From Sinomonas atrocyanea (GTDB lineage Bacteria; Actinomycetota; Actinomycetes; Actinomycetales; Micrococcaceae): a DNA stretch of 64,000 nt. Positions within the stretch are counted from its first letter, which is position 1. The number at the start of each line of letters is the position of its first letter. Below are positions 17,538 through 26,151 of the stretch, in pieces. Made by a program: the position numbers and the translations under genes. The DNA is taken from contig NZ_CP014518.1 of assembly GCF_001577305.1 (NCBI RefSeq), positions 1,736,001 through 1,800,000 of the forward strand, given 5' to 3'. Below the pieces are notes generated by a model that was not told where the DNA came from, searched no databases, and saw only the letters and a list, made by a program, of their open reading frames with translations.

Positions 17538-17550
17538 TCGCGGCCGGGCC

Positions 17551-18039
17551 CTAGCTTGCCGGGCCCTCGCTCGGCGAACCCTCGCTCGCCGGCCAGAACA
17601 GCTCGGTCCGCCACGTGGCCGGGTCCGGCTCGGCGTTGGGGTCGCTCATGTAGACCTCCCACATGCTCGCCGCCGGGGTGAGGCCCTTCTCGCGCATCCA
17701 CCCCGTGACCTCCTGATAGGTCTCGGCCAGGGACTCGTAGGGGCCCACGTGCAGCGCCCGGACCGTGCGTCCGCCCGGGAGGGAGCTCGCGGCCACCTCG
17801 TCCGCGCCCGTGAACGGGCCCGTGACCGGGAAGCCCGCCTCGACGTCGATGGTCTCCCCGGGCATGCCGTGGTACATCGCGAACGGCGGCCCGGCGACGC
17901 GGCCGCCCTGCGCCTGGACGGCGGCGACCACCGTGCCGAAGACTCCGTCGAAGAAGCCCCTCAGCTCGTCCATCTTCACGGTGGCCCGCACCACCGCGGT
18001 CGGCTGCTCGGGCAGGTCGGTGACGCTGATCTCAGTCAT
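17551..18039 (-). CDS. GyrI-like / effector-binding domain protein
   Basis: 162 residues. A stand-alone AraC effector-binding (GyrI-like small-molecule-binding) domain: TAVVRATVKMDEL, FFDGVFGTVVAAV, PGETIDVEAGFPV, SLPGGRTVRALHVGPYESL, WEVYMSDP. It has no DNA-binding part. Such proteins bind or sequester small hydrophobic compounds, and some hydrolyse electrophiles. The frame is open far upstream over dxr; ATG 18039 is chosen from the conserved N-terminus, with CAGCAT 6 nt upstream as a weak -10. It is convergent with citE (13-nt gap). The C-terminus repeats an ASEGSPSEGPAS-like pattern. Confidence 0.75.
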   Translation of the reverse strand: MTEISVTDLPEQPTAVVRATVKMDELRGFFDGVFGTVVAAVQAQGGRVAGPPFAMYHGMPGETIDVEAGFPVTGPFTGADEVAASSLPGGRTVRALHVGPYESLAETYQEVTGWMREKGLTPAASMWEVYMSDPNAEPDPATWRTELFWPASEGSPSEGPAS

Positions 18040-18095
18040 GGTTCCATGCTGGCCCATCGGCTCGCAGGACGCGAGTGTCGGCAGCGGCGGTAGGG

Positions 18096-18101
18096 AATAC
18101 T
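18096..18101 (+). promoter_or_regulatory. -10 box of dxr (leaderless pattern)
   Basis: AATACT ends 7 nt before ATG 18109, so the transcript would start at or beside the start codon. Confidence 0.45.
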
Positions 18102-18108
18102 GGAGGGC

Positions 18109-19338
18109 ATGCACACTTCCGGCACCGAGAGGGACCCGCACGCCCAGCGCTCCGTCGTGATCCTCGGATCGACCGGCAGCATCGGCACCCAGGCGCTCGA
18201 GGTGGTCGACGGCGCTCCCCACCGCTTCCGGGTCGTCGCGCTCAGCGCCGGGGGCGGAAACCTCGAGCTCCTCGCCCGCCAGGCCGTGGGCACCCGCGCC
18301 GAGGCCGTGGGCATCGCCTCCGGCAGCGCCGACGAGCTGCGGTCCCTCATCGGTGCCGCCGCGGCCGCCGCGGGCCTGGCCGGCTACGAGCCGGAGCTGC
18401 TCGCCGGCCCCGACGCGTCGGCCCGCATCGCGGCGTGGAGCGGGCCGAGCGGCCCCGCCGACGTCGTGCTCAACGGCATCACGGGAAGCATCGGCCTTGC
18501 GCCGACCCTCGCGGCGCTCGCCTCCGGGGCGACGCTCGCGCTCGCGAACAAGGAGAGCCTGATCGTGGGCGGCGCCCTCGTGACCGGGGCGGCGCGGCCC
18601 GGCCAGATCGTCCCGGTGGACTCCGAGCACTCGGCGATCGCCCAGTGCCTGCGCGCCGGCCGCGCCGGCGAGGTCGAGAAGCTTATCCTCACCGCCTCCG
18701 GGGGCCCGTTCCGCGGCCGGGACCGGGAGCGGCTGGCCTCGGTGACGCCCGCCGAGGCGCTCAACCACCCCACGTGGGACATGGGCAAGGTCGTCACCAC
18801 GAACTCCGCCACCCTCGTGAACAAGGGCCTGGAGCTCATCGAGGCGCACCTGCTGTTCGACGTGCCGCTCGAGGCGATCGACGTCGTCGTCCATCCCCAG
18901 TCCGTGGTCCACTCCATGGTCCAGTTCACCGACGGCTCGGTGATCGCCCAGGCGAGCCCGCCGGACATGCGCCTGCCGATCGCCCTCGGCCTGGGCTGGC
19001 CGGACCGCGTCCCGCGCGCCGCCCGGCCGTGCGACTTCACCCAGGCCGCGGCGTGGACGTTCGAGCCGCTCGACTCCCGCGCCTTCCCCGCCGTGGAGAT
19101 CGCCCGCGACGCGGCGAAGCAGGGCACCACCTTCCCGGCGGTGTTCAACGCCGCCAACGAGGAGGCCGTGGAGGCCTTCCACGCCGGCAGGATCGGGTTC
19201 CTCGACATCGTCGACACGGTCGAGGCCGTGCTCGCCGAGCACTCGGGTTCCTCGGAACTCTCTGTGGATTCCGTGCTCGCCGCCGAGGAGTGGGCACGCG
19301 CGCGGGCCGGTGAGCGTTTGGGAATCCAGAAGCCTTAG
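18109..19338 (+). CDS. dxr: 1-deoxy-D-xylulose 5-phosphate reductoisomerase
   Basis: 409 residues. NADPH-dependent second step of the MEP isoprenoid pathway, the target of fosmidomycin. NADPH-binding GSTGSIGTQ (20-28), LANKESLIVGG, the metal and substrate region PVDSEHSAIAQCL, TASGGPFRG, LNHPTWDMGKVVT(T)NSATLVNKGLE and PQSVVHSMVQF are all present. It heads a dxr / site-2 protease / ispG order that is common in actinobacteria; the protease follows after 12 nt. Confidence 0.97.
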   Translation: MHTSGTERDPHAQRSVVILGSTGSIGTQALEVVDGAPHRFRVVALSAGGGNLELLARQAVGTRAEAVGIASGSADELRSLIGAAAAAAGLAGYEPELLAGPDASARIAAWSGPSGPADVVLNGITGSIGLAPTLAALASGATLALANKESLIVGGALVTGAARPGQIVPVDSEHSAIAQCLRAGRAGEVEKLILTASGGPFRGRDRERLASVTPAEALNHPTWDMGKVVTTNSATLVNKGLELIEAHLLFDVPLEAIDVVVHPQSVVHSMVQFTDGSVIAQASPPDMRLPIALGLGWPDRVPRAARPCDFTQAAAWTFEPLDSRAFPAVEIARDAAKQGTTFPAVFNAANEEAVEAFHAGRIGFLDIVDTVEAVLAEHSGSSELSVDSVLAAEEWARARAGERLGIQKP

Positions 19339-19350
19339 GAGATCTCCCGC

Positions 19351-20700
19351 GTGAACCCCACTGTCCTGTTCATCCTCGGCGTCGTGTTCGTCGCCGTGGG
19401 CATCGCCGTGTCCATCGCCCTTCACGAGGTAGGCCACCTCCTCCCGGCCAAGCTGTTCAACGTCCGCGTCACCCGCTACATGATCGGCTTCGGCCCCACC
19501 CTCTTCTCCTTCCGCCGGGGCGAGACCGAATATGGGGTCAAGGCGCTACCGCTCGGCGGCTACGTGGCGATGGTGGGGATGTACCCCCCGAACGCGAAGG
19601 ACGGCTCGGTGCGGCAGTCGAGCACCGGGATGTTCCAGAGCCTCGCCGAGGCCGCGCGGGACCAGGCGCACGAGGAGGTCCGCCCCGAGGACCACGGGCG
19701 GCTCTTCTACCAGCTGCCCGTGTGGAAGAAGGCCGTGATCATGCTCGGCGGCCCCGCGATGAACATCATCCTCGGCGTCCTGTTCACCGCGATCCTGCTC
19801 ATGGGGTTCGGCACGCCGCAGCCCACCACGCAGATCGCGAACGTCTCGGCGTGCATGGTCACCCAGGGCGGCGCCGGCCAGACCGGCGGGAACCAGAACA
19901 CCGACCCTGCCACGTGCACCAAGACCCCGGCGGCCGCCGCGGGCTTCCGCCCGGGGGACACGATCGTGGCGTTCGACGGCAGGAAGGTCACCGGCTGGGA
20001 CCAGCTCACCAGCTGGATCCGGGCCTCCGCCGGGCGCGAGGTCGAGGTGACGGTCAAGCGCGGCGACGCGGAGGTCACCACCAAGGTCACACCCGTGCTG
20101 ACCCAGCGGCCCGTCCTCGGCGCGGGCGGCCAGCCCGTCAAGAACGCGAACGGCACCTACCAGACCACCCAGGCCGGCTTCCTCGGCATCGGGCCGCAGC
20201 AGGGCCTCGTGCCCCAGCCGGCCTCGAGCGTCCTCCCCGCGGTGGGCGAGAACATCGCCCAGGTGACCGGCGTCGTCGTCAACCTCCCCGCCCGCGTCGT
20301 CGCCGTCGGGCAGGCGGCCTTCAGCAGCGCCCCGCGGGATCCGAACGGCCCGATCAGCGTCGTCGGCGTGGGCCGGGTCGCCGGCGAGGTGGCCTCGATG
20401 GAGGACGTCCCCGTCCAGGCCCGCCTCGCGACGCTCGTGGGGATCCTCGCCGGAGTCAATCTCGCCCTCGCGGTGTTCAACCTCGTCCCGCTCCTGCCGC
20501 TCGACGGCGGCCACGTCGCCGGCGCGCTCTACGAGGGCGTCCGACGCCGGGTGGCGGCCTGGCGCCGCCGGCCCGACCCCGGGCCGTTCGACATCGCCAA
20601 GCTCCTGCCCCTGACCTACGTGGTGGCCAGCGTGCTGCTCGTCATGAGCGCGCTGCTGATCTACGCGGACATCGTGAAGCCGGTCAACCTCTTCGGATGA
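19351..20700 (+). CDS. rseP: Site-2 protease (RseP/Rip1-type M50 zinc metallopeptidase)
   Basis: 449 residues. Intramembrane protease that cuts anti-sigma factors and other membrane proteins. Zinc motif HEVGH at H25/E26/H29 in the first membrane segment, second signature NLVPLLPLDGGHV with the metal-binding Asp, a PDZ domain between (PAAAAGFRPGDTIVAFDGRKVTGWDQL), and a C-terminal segment (LTYVVASVLLVMSALLIYADIV). GTG 19351 has AGGAGAT upstream. A roughly 60-residue insert before the PDZ (TQGGAGQTGGNQNTDPA) carries two Cys and is typical of actinobacterial members. Confidence 0.93.
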   Translation: MNPTVLFILGVVFVAVGIAVSIALHEVGHLLPAKLFNVRVTRYMIGFGPTLFSFRRGETEYGVKALPLGGYVAMVGMYPPNAKDGSVRQSSTGMFQSLAEAARDQAHEEVRPEDHGRLFYQLPVWKKAVIMLGGPAMNIILGVLFTAILLMGFGTPQPTTQIANVSACMVTQGGAGQTGGNQNTDPATCTKTPAAAAGFRPGDTIVAFDGRKVTGWDQLTSWIRASAGREVEVTVKRGDAEVTTKVTPVLTQRPVLGAGGQPVKNANGTYQTTQAGFLGIGPQQGLVPQPASSVLPAVGENIAQVTGVVVNLPARVVAVGQAAFSSAPRDPNGPISVVGVGRVAGEVASMEDVPVQARLATLVGILAGVNLALAVFNLVPLLPLDGGHVAGALYEGVRRRVAAWRRRPDPGPFDIAKLLPLTYVVASVLLVMSALLIYADIVKPVNLFG

Positions 20701-20737
20701 CGCCGACGACGTTCAGCGGCACCCGGCGCGAGGGGGA

Positions 20738-20743
20738 TAGTCT
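20738..20743 (+). promoter_or_regulatory. -10 box of the YciI-like gene (leaderless pattern)
   Basis: TAGTCT ends 6 nt before ATG 20750; no SD sequence lies between. Confidence 0.5.
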
Positions 20744-20749
20744 GGACCC

Positions 20750-21052
20750 ATGACTGTCTTCGCCGTCGAATACCGCTACGTGTCCGAGCCGGAGCAGGCC
20801 GCCCGCCTCGACGAGGTGCGCCCCGACCACCGCGCGTGGCTGCGCGAGCGGGCCGAGTCCGGCGACCTGCTCGCGAGCGGCCCCTACGAGGGCGGCGGGA
20901 AGGCCCTGCTCATCTTCCAGGCGGCGGACCGCCCCGCGCTGGACGCCGTGCTCGCCGAGGACCCCTTCGCGCAGGCTTCGCTCATTGCGGAGACGGCCGC
21001 CACGGCCTGGAACCCGATCATCGGACGTCTCGCAGACGTCGCAACGGTCTGA
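20750..21052 (+). CDS. YciI-like protein
   Basis: 100 residues. Ferredoxin-like fold: MTVFAVEYRYVSEPEQAARLDEVRPDHRAWL, with His27 in the RPDHRAWL region corresponding to the family's conserved His-Asp pair, then GDLLASGPYEGGGKALLIFQAADRPALDAVLAEDPFA. YciI proteins are small, often of unknown substrate, and some act on muconolactone-like compounds. It is placed between rseP and ispG but probably has its own leaderless promoter. Confidence 0.8.
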   Translation: MTVFAVEYRYVSEPEQAARLDEVRPDHRAWLRERAESGDLLASGPYEGGGKALLIFQAADRPALDAVLAEDPFAQASLIAETAATAWNPIIGRLADVATV

Positions 21053-21113
21053 CCGGCGTCCGGCGCCGCCGGCCCTGAAACCACCCAGCAGCACCCCCTG
21101 AAGGAGCCCCCCA

Positions 21114-22280
21114 GTGACCTCGGTCAGCCTCGGAATGCCAGCAGCCCCGCCGCCAGTCCTCGCGCCCCGGCGCAAGACCCGGCAGATCAGGGTTGGCTCG
21201 GTCGGCGTCGGCTCCGACTCCCCGATCAGCGTCCAGTCGATGACCACGACCCCCACGACGGACATCAACGCCACGCTCCAGCAGATCGCCGAGCTCACGG
21301 CCGCCGGCTGCGACATCGTCCGCGTGGCGTGCCCGTCCGCGGACGATGCCGAGGCGCTGCCCATCATCGCGAAGAAGTCCCAGATCCCCGTGATCGCGGA
21401 CATCCACTTCCAGCCGAAGTACGTCTTCGCGGCGATTGAGGCCGGGTGCGCCGCCGTCCGGGTGAACCCCGGGAACATCCGGAAGTTCGACGACCAGGTC
21501 AAGGAGATCGCGCAGGCCGCCAAGGACCACGGCACCTCGCTCCGGATCGGCGTCAACGCCGGCTCGCTGGACCCGCGCCTGCTGCAGAAGTACGGCAAGG
21601 CCACCCCGGAGGCCCTCGTGGAGAGCGCGCTGTGGGAGGCCAGCCTCTTCGAGGAGCACGACTTCCACGACTTCAAGATCTCCGTCAAGCACAACGACCC
21701 GGTGGTCATGGTGCGTGCCTACGAGCTGCTTGCCGAGCGGGGCGACTGGCCGCTGCACCTCGGCGTGACCGAGGCCGGCCCGGCGTTCCAGGGCACCATC
21801 AAGTCCGCCACCGCGTTCGGGGCGCTGCTCTCCCAGGGCATCGGGGACACCATCCGCGTCTCCCTCTCGGCCCCGCCGGTGGAGGAGGTCAAGGTCGGGA
21901 TCCAGATCCTGCAGTCGCTGAACCTGCGCCCCCGCAAGCTCGAGATCGTCTCCTGCCCCTCGTGCGGCCGCGCCCAGGTGGACGTGTACACGCTCGCCGA
22001 GGAGGTCACCGCGGGCCTGGAGGGCATGGAGGTGCCGCTCCGCGTCGCCGTCATGGGCTGCGTCGTGAACGGCCCGGGCGAGGCGCGCGAGGCGGACCTC
22101 GGGGTCGCGTCCGGCAACGGCAAGGGGCAGATCTTCGTCAAGGGCGAGGTCATCAAGACGGTCCCCGAGAGCCAGATCGTGGAGACTCTGATCGAAGAGG
22201 CGATGAAGATCGCCGAGGAGATGGGGGAGGCCGGTGGCGAAGATGCTGTCGAAGGCGGCCCCGTGGTCACCGTCTCGTAG
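21114..22280 (+). CDS. ispG: 4-hydroxy-3-methylbut-2-enyl diphosphate synthase
   Basis: 388 residues. [4Fe-4S] enzyme of the MEP pathway converting MEcPP to HMBPP. N-terminal TIM barrel (RVGSVGVGSDSPISVQSMTTT, VRVNPGNI, GTSLRIGVNAGSL) and C-terminal cluster domain with CPSCGRAQVD and GCVVNGPGEAREAD, which supply the three Cys and the Glu. The single-domain-insert length is usual for bacteria. GTG 21114 follows GAAGGAG. The 3' end overlaps the next gene by 47 nt in another frame. Confidence 0.97.
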   Translation: MTSVSLGMPAAPPPVLAPRRKTRQIRVGSVGVGSDSPISVQSMTTTPTTDINATLQQIAELTAAGCDIVRVACPSADDAEALPIIAKKSQIPVIADIHFQPKYVFAAIEAGCAAVRVNPGNIRKFDDQVKEIAQAAKDHGTSLRIGVNAGSLDPRLLQKYGKATPEALVESALWEASLFEEHDFHDFKISVKHNDPVVMVRAYELLAERGDWPLHLGVTEAGPAFQGTIKSATAFGALLSQGIGDTIRVSLSAPPVEEVKVGIQILQSLNLRPRKLEIVSCPSCGRAQVDVYTLAEEVTAGLEGMEVPLRVAVMGCVVNGPGEAREADLGVASGNGKGQIFVKGEVIKTVPESQIVETLIEEAMKIAEEMGEAGGEDAVEGGPVVTVS

Positions 22281-23121
22281 CCGCCCTGCCCCGAGGGCGG
22301 TGCGCCGGCTCACCGACGAGGACACGCCGGCGCTCGCCGCGCTCGCGGCGGTGGACCCGGTCGCGAACGTGTTCGTCGCGGCGCACCTGGCCGCGCACGG
22401 CAGCGCCGCGGAGACGGGCACCGGCGCGGAGATCGTCGGGACGTTCGACGGCGACGGGCGGCTCGCGAGCGCCTGCTGGCTGGGGGCGAACATCGTGCCC
22501 GTGGAGGTCCCGGCCGAGCACGCCCGCGCCTACGCGGACGTGATCCGGCACTCGCGCCGCCGGTTCGCCTCCATCTTCGGCCCCGCCGAGGCCACCCTCG
22601 CCATCTTCGCCGAGCTGTCCGGGCCCCCGGCGCGCGACGTGCGCCGGGCCCAGCCGCTCCTGGCCATGGAGGGCGCCCCCGCGGTGCCCGCCGACCCGCT
22701 CGTGCGCGTCACGACCCTCGAGGACTTCGACGCGCTCGCCCCGGCCTGCGTGTCCATGTTCGAGGAGGAGGTGGGCTACTCCCCGGTGGCCGGCGGCAGC
22801 GACAACTACTACCGCAGGGTGCGCCAGCTCATCGCCGAGGGCCACTCGTTCGCCCGCTTCGGGGCGCAGGGGGAGGTCGTGTTCAAGGCCGAGCTCGGCT
22901 CCGTCTCGCCGGCGGCCTCGCAGATCCAGGGAGTCTGGGTCGCGCCCGCCCACCGCGGCGCCGGGCTCAGCCACGGGGGCATGGCCGCCGTCGTCGAGCA
23001 TGCCCAGCGCACCGCTCCGATCGTGAGCCTCTACGTCAACGACTACAACTACAGGGCCCGCGCGAGCTACCGGCGGGTCGGCTTCGAGCAGGTCGGCACC
23101 TTCGCGACCGTCCTGTTCTGA
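22234..23121 (+). CDS. GNAT-family N-acetyltransferase
   Basis: 295 residues. Two-lobed GNAT protein: an N-terminal half with degenerate fold (DEDTPALAALAAVDPVANVFVAAHL; FASIFGPAEATLAIFAEL), as in DUF4081-containing actinobacterial acetyltransferases, and a C-terminal catalytic half with the acetyl-CoA loop VWVAPAHRGAGLSHGGMAAVV and a late VNDYNYRARASYRRVGFEQVG. The substrate is unknown. GTG 22234 is 47 nt inside ispG and has GGGGAGG upstream, so the overlap is real rather than a misplaced start. ispG-GNAT adjacency recurs in actinobacteria. Confidence 0.88.
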   Translation: MAKMLSKAAPWSPSRSRPAPRAVRRLTDEDTPALAALAAVDPVANVFVAAHLAAHGSAAETGTGAEIVGTFDGDGRLASACWLGANIVPVEVPAEHARAYADVIRHSRRRFASIFGPAEATLAIFAELSGPPARDVRRAQPLLAMEGAPAVPADPLVRVTTLEDFDALAPACVSMFEEEVGYSPVAGGSDNYYRRVRQLIAEGHSFARFGAQGEVVFKAELGSVSPAASQIQGVWVAPAHRGAGLSHGGMAAVVEHAQRTAPIVSLYVNDYNYRARASYRRVGFEQVGTFATVLF

Positions 23122-23152
23122 GGACACAGCGCAACGGACATTGGGGGACACC

Positions 23153-23908
23153 GTGGGTCCACTGTCAGTGCCGTGGCGGCGCAGCGCCGCCACGGCAGCC
23201 ACCGCCGTGCTCGCCGTCGGCGCCCTGGCCGGCTGCCGCGCCGGCGTGCAGGTCCCGCCCTCCTCGGGGCAGGGGGGCCCCGGCCTCAACGCCTCTGGCG
23301 AGCAGCGCAGCTTCACCGGCGATGAACTCGTGGGGACGGCCGCTGCGGCCAAGACCGCGCTCAGGCTCGGCGGCGCCGTGCTGGACGCGCCCCAGCTCGC
23401 GGCGCAGAAGGAGGCCGCCGTGCAGGGGCTGTTCACGGACACTTCCCCGGCGGCGTGCGCCGCGCTCACCGTGACGTCCACGCCCGCGGGGCTCGACCGC
23501 GCCGCCGCGGCACTCGTGGTCGCCCCCTCGGACAGCCACGCGCAGCACACCGCGGTGGGCCTCAAGAGCCGGGCGACCCCCGAGGAGGCGTCCGCCGAGG
23601 TGGCCGCCCTGGCCAAGGCCGCCGCGGCCTGCGGGCGCTACCAGGCCTCGTTCGGCGGCCTGCGGGTCCCCGTCACGGCGGCCGCGGCGGATCCGGGCGC
23701 GGATGCCCAGGAAGCGGTCATGGTCACCTCCACGGCGCAGGTCCCCGACGGCAGCGGCGGCACCCCCCAGGAGCGCACCGTGGTGCGGGCGCTGGCGGCC
23801 AAGGGGACCGTGGTCGTGGAGGTCCTCCTCGTCGACGCGCAGGCCGACGACGCCGCGGCCACCGTCCGCGGCTACATCGACATGGCGCTGGCGCGGCTGC
23901 CGCTCTAG
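23153..23908 (+). CDS. Putative lipoprotein of unknown function
   Basis: 251 residues. Signal peptide with lipobox LAGC near residue 28 followed by a Pro/Ser/Gly-rich stretch, so it is probably anchored to the outer face of the membrane. The rest is Ala-rich with no motif I recognise; single Cys pair (AACAALT, AACGRYQ) could form a disulfide. GTG 23153 is preferred over TTG 23141 because GGGGGA lies 5 nt upstream. It is downstream of the GNAT gene (31-nt gap) and convergent with the TetR gene, whose 3' end overlaps by 4 nt. Confidence 0.65.
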   Translation: MGPLSVPWRRSAATAATAVLAVGALAGCRAGVQVPPSSGQGGPGLNASGEQRSFTGDELVGTAAAAKTALRLGGAVLDAPQLAAQKEAAVQGLFTDTSPAACAALTVTSTPAGLDRAAAALVVAPSDSHAQHTAVGLKSRATPEEASAEVAALAKAAAACGRYQASFGGLRVPVTAAAADPGADAQEAVMVTSTAQVPDGSGGTPQERTVVRALAAKGTVVVEVLLVDAQADDAAATVRGYIDMALARLPL

Positions 23909-24528
23909 GGCTGGGAAGCCCGAGGGGCGGGCAGCGGGCCCGTGAGATGGCGCTCGAGCGCCGGGGCGAGGAGTTCCTCTGCACGCTCGGCGCCCAGCGA
24001 GGCGAGGGGCTCGAGCTCGACGATGTAGCGGGCCACGAGGAAGCCGACCACCTGGGTCGCGGCGAGGGACGCGCGCAGCGACCGCTCGGCGTCGTCGTAG
24101 GGCAGGCCCTCGGCGACCCGGGCGAGGATCCGGCGGCGGACCACCTCCTTCAACAGGCGCGTCCGCGAGGTCGAGCCGATCGTCGCACGGAAGAAGGCTG
24201 CCAGGACGGGGCGCTGGGGTCCCTCCCACAGGGCCACCACCGCGTGCGCGAGGTAGCGGCCGCGGCCTTGGGGTGTCGTGGTGTCGAGGCCAGCCAGGAT
24301 GTCTCCCGGATCCGCGGGGAGGGACACCGCTGCCGCGAACAGGGCGTCCTTGCCGTCGAAGTAGTGGTGCACGAGCGCCGGGTCCACCCTGGCCTCGCGC
24401 GCAACGCGCCGTAGGCTCACGGCGTCGAACCCATGGTCTGCGAAGAGCTGCGCGGCAGCGGCGACGATGCGCTCCCGGCGGTCCCCGCCGTCGTCCGGTC
24501 GGCCCCGGCGCCCGGCCCCCGGGGTCAT
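23905..24528 (-). CDS. TetR-family regulator of the adjacent ABC exporter
   Basis: 207 residues. HTH in residues about 18-62 (RERIVAAAAQLFADHGF, DAVSLRRVAREARVDPALVHHYF) and a TetR C-terminal domain with RATIGSTSRTRLLKEVV and VVGFLVARYIVELEPLASL, as in repressors of drug-export ABC operons. ATG 24528 overlaps the permease stop (ATGA), making it the third gene of the operon. A perfect dyad upstream of the operon (26092-26109) is the likely binding site, giving autoregulation. Confidence 0.85.
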   Translation of the reverse strand: MTPGAGRRGRPDDGGDRRERIVAAAAQLFADHGFDAVSLRRVAREARVDPALVHHYFDGKDALFAAAVSLPADPGDILAGLDTTTPQGRGRYLAHAVVALWEGPQRPVLAAFFRATIGSTSRTRLLKEVVRRRILARVAEGLPYDDAERSLRASLAATQVVGFLVARYIVELEPLASLGAERAEELLAPALERHLTGPLPAPRASQP

Positions 24529-25280
24529 GAGCTCTTGCGGGGCAGCGTGAACGAGGCGAGCAGGAGCAGTCCGACCACGATCGCGGCCATGATGCCGAAG
24601 TCCTGCCACAGTGCCGGGGTGGGGTCGGTGTTCTTCGCGATCTCCTGGAGCGCGTTGACCGAGTAGGTCAGCGGCATCCAGTCCGAGACGGCCTCGAAGA
24701 CGTCGTTCATATGGTCCCGCGCCACGAACAGCCCGCACAGGAGGATCTGCGGGATCACCACCACGGGCATGAATTGGACGGCCTGGAACTCGGTGCGGGC
24801 GAAGGCGCTGCAGAACAGGCCGAGGGCCACGCCCAGGACTGCGTTGACCACAGCGACGAGCACCACGAAGCCGCCATTGCCCTTGATGTCGAGGTTGAAC
24901 ACCCAGTAGGCCACACCGGTGGCGATCGCCGACTGGACGGCTGCCATGAGCGAGAAGGCGATGCCGTAGCCGAAGAGGAGGTCGCCCGTATGGATCGGCG
25001 TGGTCATGAGCCGCTCGAGCGTGCCGGTGGTGCGCTCACGGAGCATCGTGATCGACGTGATGAGGAACATCACGATGAACGGGAAGATGGCGAGCATGAT
25101 GAGCCCCACGCGGTCGAACGTGCGGGGCGCGCCCGGCGGGAGGGTCTCGTTCTCATAGAGCCAGTACACGATCGCGAGCAGCGCCGACGGGACCACGACG
25201 ATCATGGCGAGGCTGCGATGGTCGTGGCGCAGCTGCTTGAGCACGCGCGCGGTCGTGGCCCACAGCATCCGCGGGTTCAC
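24525..25280 (-). CDS. ABC-2 type exporter permease
   Basis: 251 residues, six membrane segments in the ABC-2 pattern: MLWATTARVLKQLRHDHRSL, first segment MIVVVPSALLAIVYWLY, then the conserved ERTTGTLERLMTTPIHTGDLLFGY and the downstream region FMPVVVIPQILLCGLFVARDHM with SDWMPLTYSVNALQEIA. GTG start overlapping the ATPase stop. Works as a drug- or lipid-type exporter with the upstream ATPase; the substrate is not known. Confidence 0.88.
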   Translation of the reverse strand: MNPRMLWATTARVLKQLRHDHRSLAMIVVVPSALLAIVYWLYENETLPPGAPRTFDRVGLIMLAIFPFIVMFLITSITMLRERTTGTLERLMTTPIHTGDLLFGYGIAFSLMAAVQSAIATGVAYWVFNLDIKGNGGFVVLVAVVNAVLGVALGLFCSAFARTEFQAVQFMPVVVIPQILLCGLFVARDHMNDVFEAVSDWMPLTYSVNALQEIAKNTDPTPALWQDFGIMAAIVVGLLLLASFTLPRKSS

Positions 25281-26065
25281 GCGGCATGCTCCTTGGTTGC
25301 GAGGGGGCGGCCCGCGGCCTGCCGCTCGAGGTCCGCCCGGATGATCCCCAGGAACGCCTGCTCGAGGTCGCGGCTACCGCCGCGCTCGCGCAGGGCCTCC
25401 GGGGTGAGCTGGGCCAGGAGCCGCCCCTCGCGCAGCAGGAGGAGCGAGTCGCAGCGCCCGGCCTCCTCCATCACGTGGCTCGAGACCAGCAAGGTGGCGC
25501 CGCGGTCTGCGAGCGCCCTGAACCGGTCCCATAGGTCCACACGCAGCACGGGGTCCAGGCCCACCGTGGGCTCATCGAGGACGAGCAGCTGGGGATCCCC
25601 GACGAGGGCGCACGCGAGTGAGACCCTGCTGAACTGGCCTCCGGAGAGGTCTGCCGCACGGCGGCGGGCCAGATCGGCGAGGCCCACGGCGCCGACCGCC
25701 TCGCGCGCGTCTGCGGCGGACTTGCCGTGGAGGGCCCCGAAGTACTTCACGTTGTCGAGCACCGTGAGGTCCCGGTAGATGCTCGCCTCCTGCGTCATAT
25801 AGCCGATCGCATGGCGCAGCGGCACCGAGCCCGCCGGCTGGCCGAGGACGGTGAGGGAGCCCGTCCACAGACTCTGGACCCCCACGATCGAGCGCATCAG
25901 CGTGCTCTTGCCGCTTCCCGAGGGCCCGAGCAGTCCGGTGATCCGTCCGGCCGGGACCGTGAAGTCCAGCTCGTGGAGGATGGGTCTGCGCCGGATGCGG
26001 ACGGACAGAGTGTCCGCCTCGATGGCCGGAGCAGTGGAGGCGGCGTGGGCGGCCGTGTGCGGCAT
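25277..26065 (-). CDS. ABC exporter ATP-binding protein
   Basis: 262 residues. Walker A GPSGSGKST, Q-loop YMTQEASIYRDLT, signature LSGGQFSRVSLA (the common LSGGQ), Walker B LLVLDEPTVGLDP and switch His in LLVSSHVMEEA. Subfamily of daunorubicin/nodulation-type exporters. First gene of the operon with permease and TetR, each overlapping the next by 4 nt. Confidence 0.92.
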   Translation of the reverse strand: MPHTAAHAASTAPAIEADTLSVRIRRRPILHELDFTVPAGRITGLLGPSGSGKSTLMRSIVGVQSLWTGSLTVLGQPAGSVPLRHAIGYMTQEASIYRDLTVLDNVKYFGALHGKSAADAREAVGAVGLADLARRRAADLSGGQFSRVSLACALVGDPQLLVLDEPTVGLDPVLRVDLWDRFRALADRGATLLVSSHVMEEAGRCDSLLLLREGRLLAQLTPEALRERGGSRDLEQAFLGIIRADLERQAAGRPLATKEHAA

Positions 26066-26091
26066 GGCTGGCTCCCGGGAGTGGAACGCTC

Positions 26092-26109
26092 ATTCATCAA
26101 CCGATGAAT
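26092..26109. promoter_or_regulatory. Operator of the ABC exporter/TetR operon
   Basis: Perfect 7-bp dyad ATTCATC-AACC-GATGAAT, 27 nt upstream of the ATPase start codon, in an otherwise GC-rich stretch. Typical size for a TetR site. Confidence 0.65.
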
Positions 26110-26151
26110 TGGAGGCTAGGCCCGTCCCCGGGCGCCGTCAAGAGCGGACAC

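Noticed and set aside
18109..19437. Extension of the GyrI-like gene upstream on the minus strand to 19437
   Set aside because: It is antisense to dxr; the conserved GyrI-like fold begins at ATG 18039.
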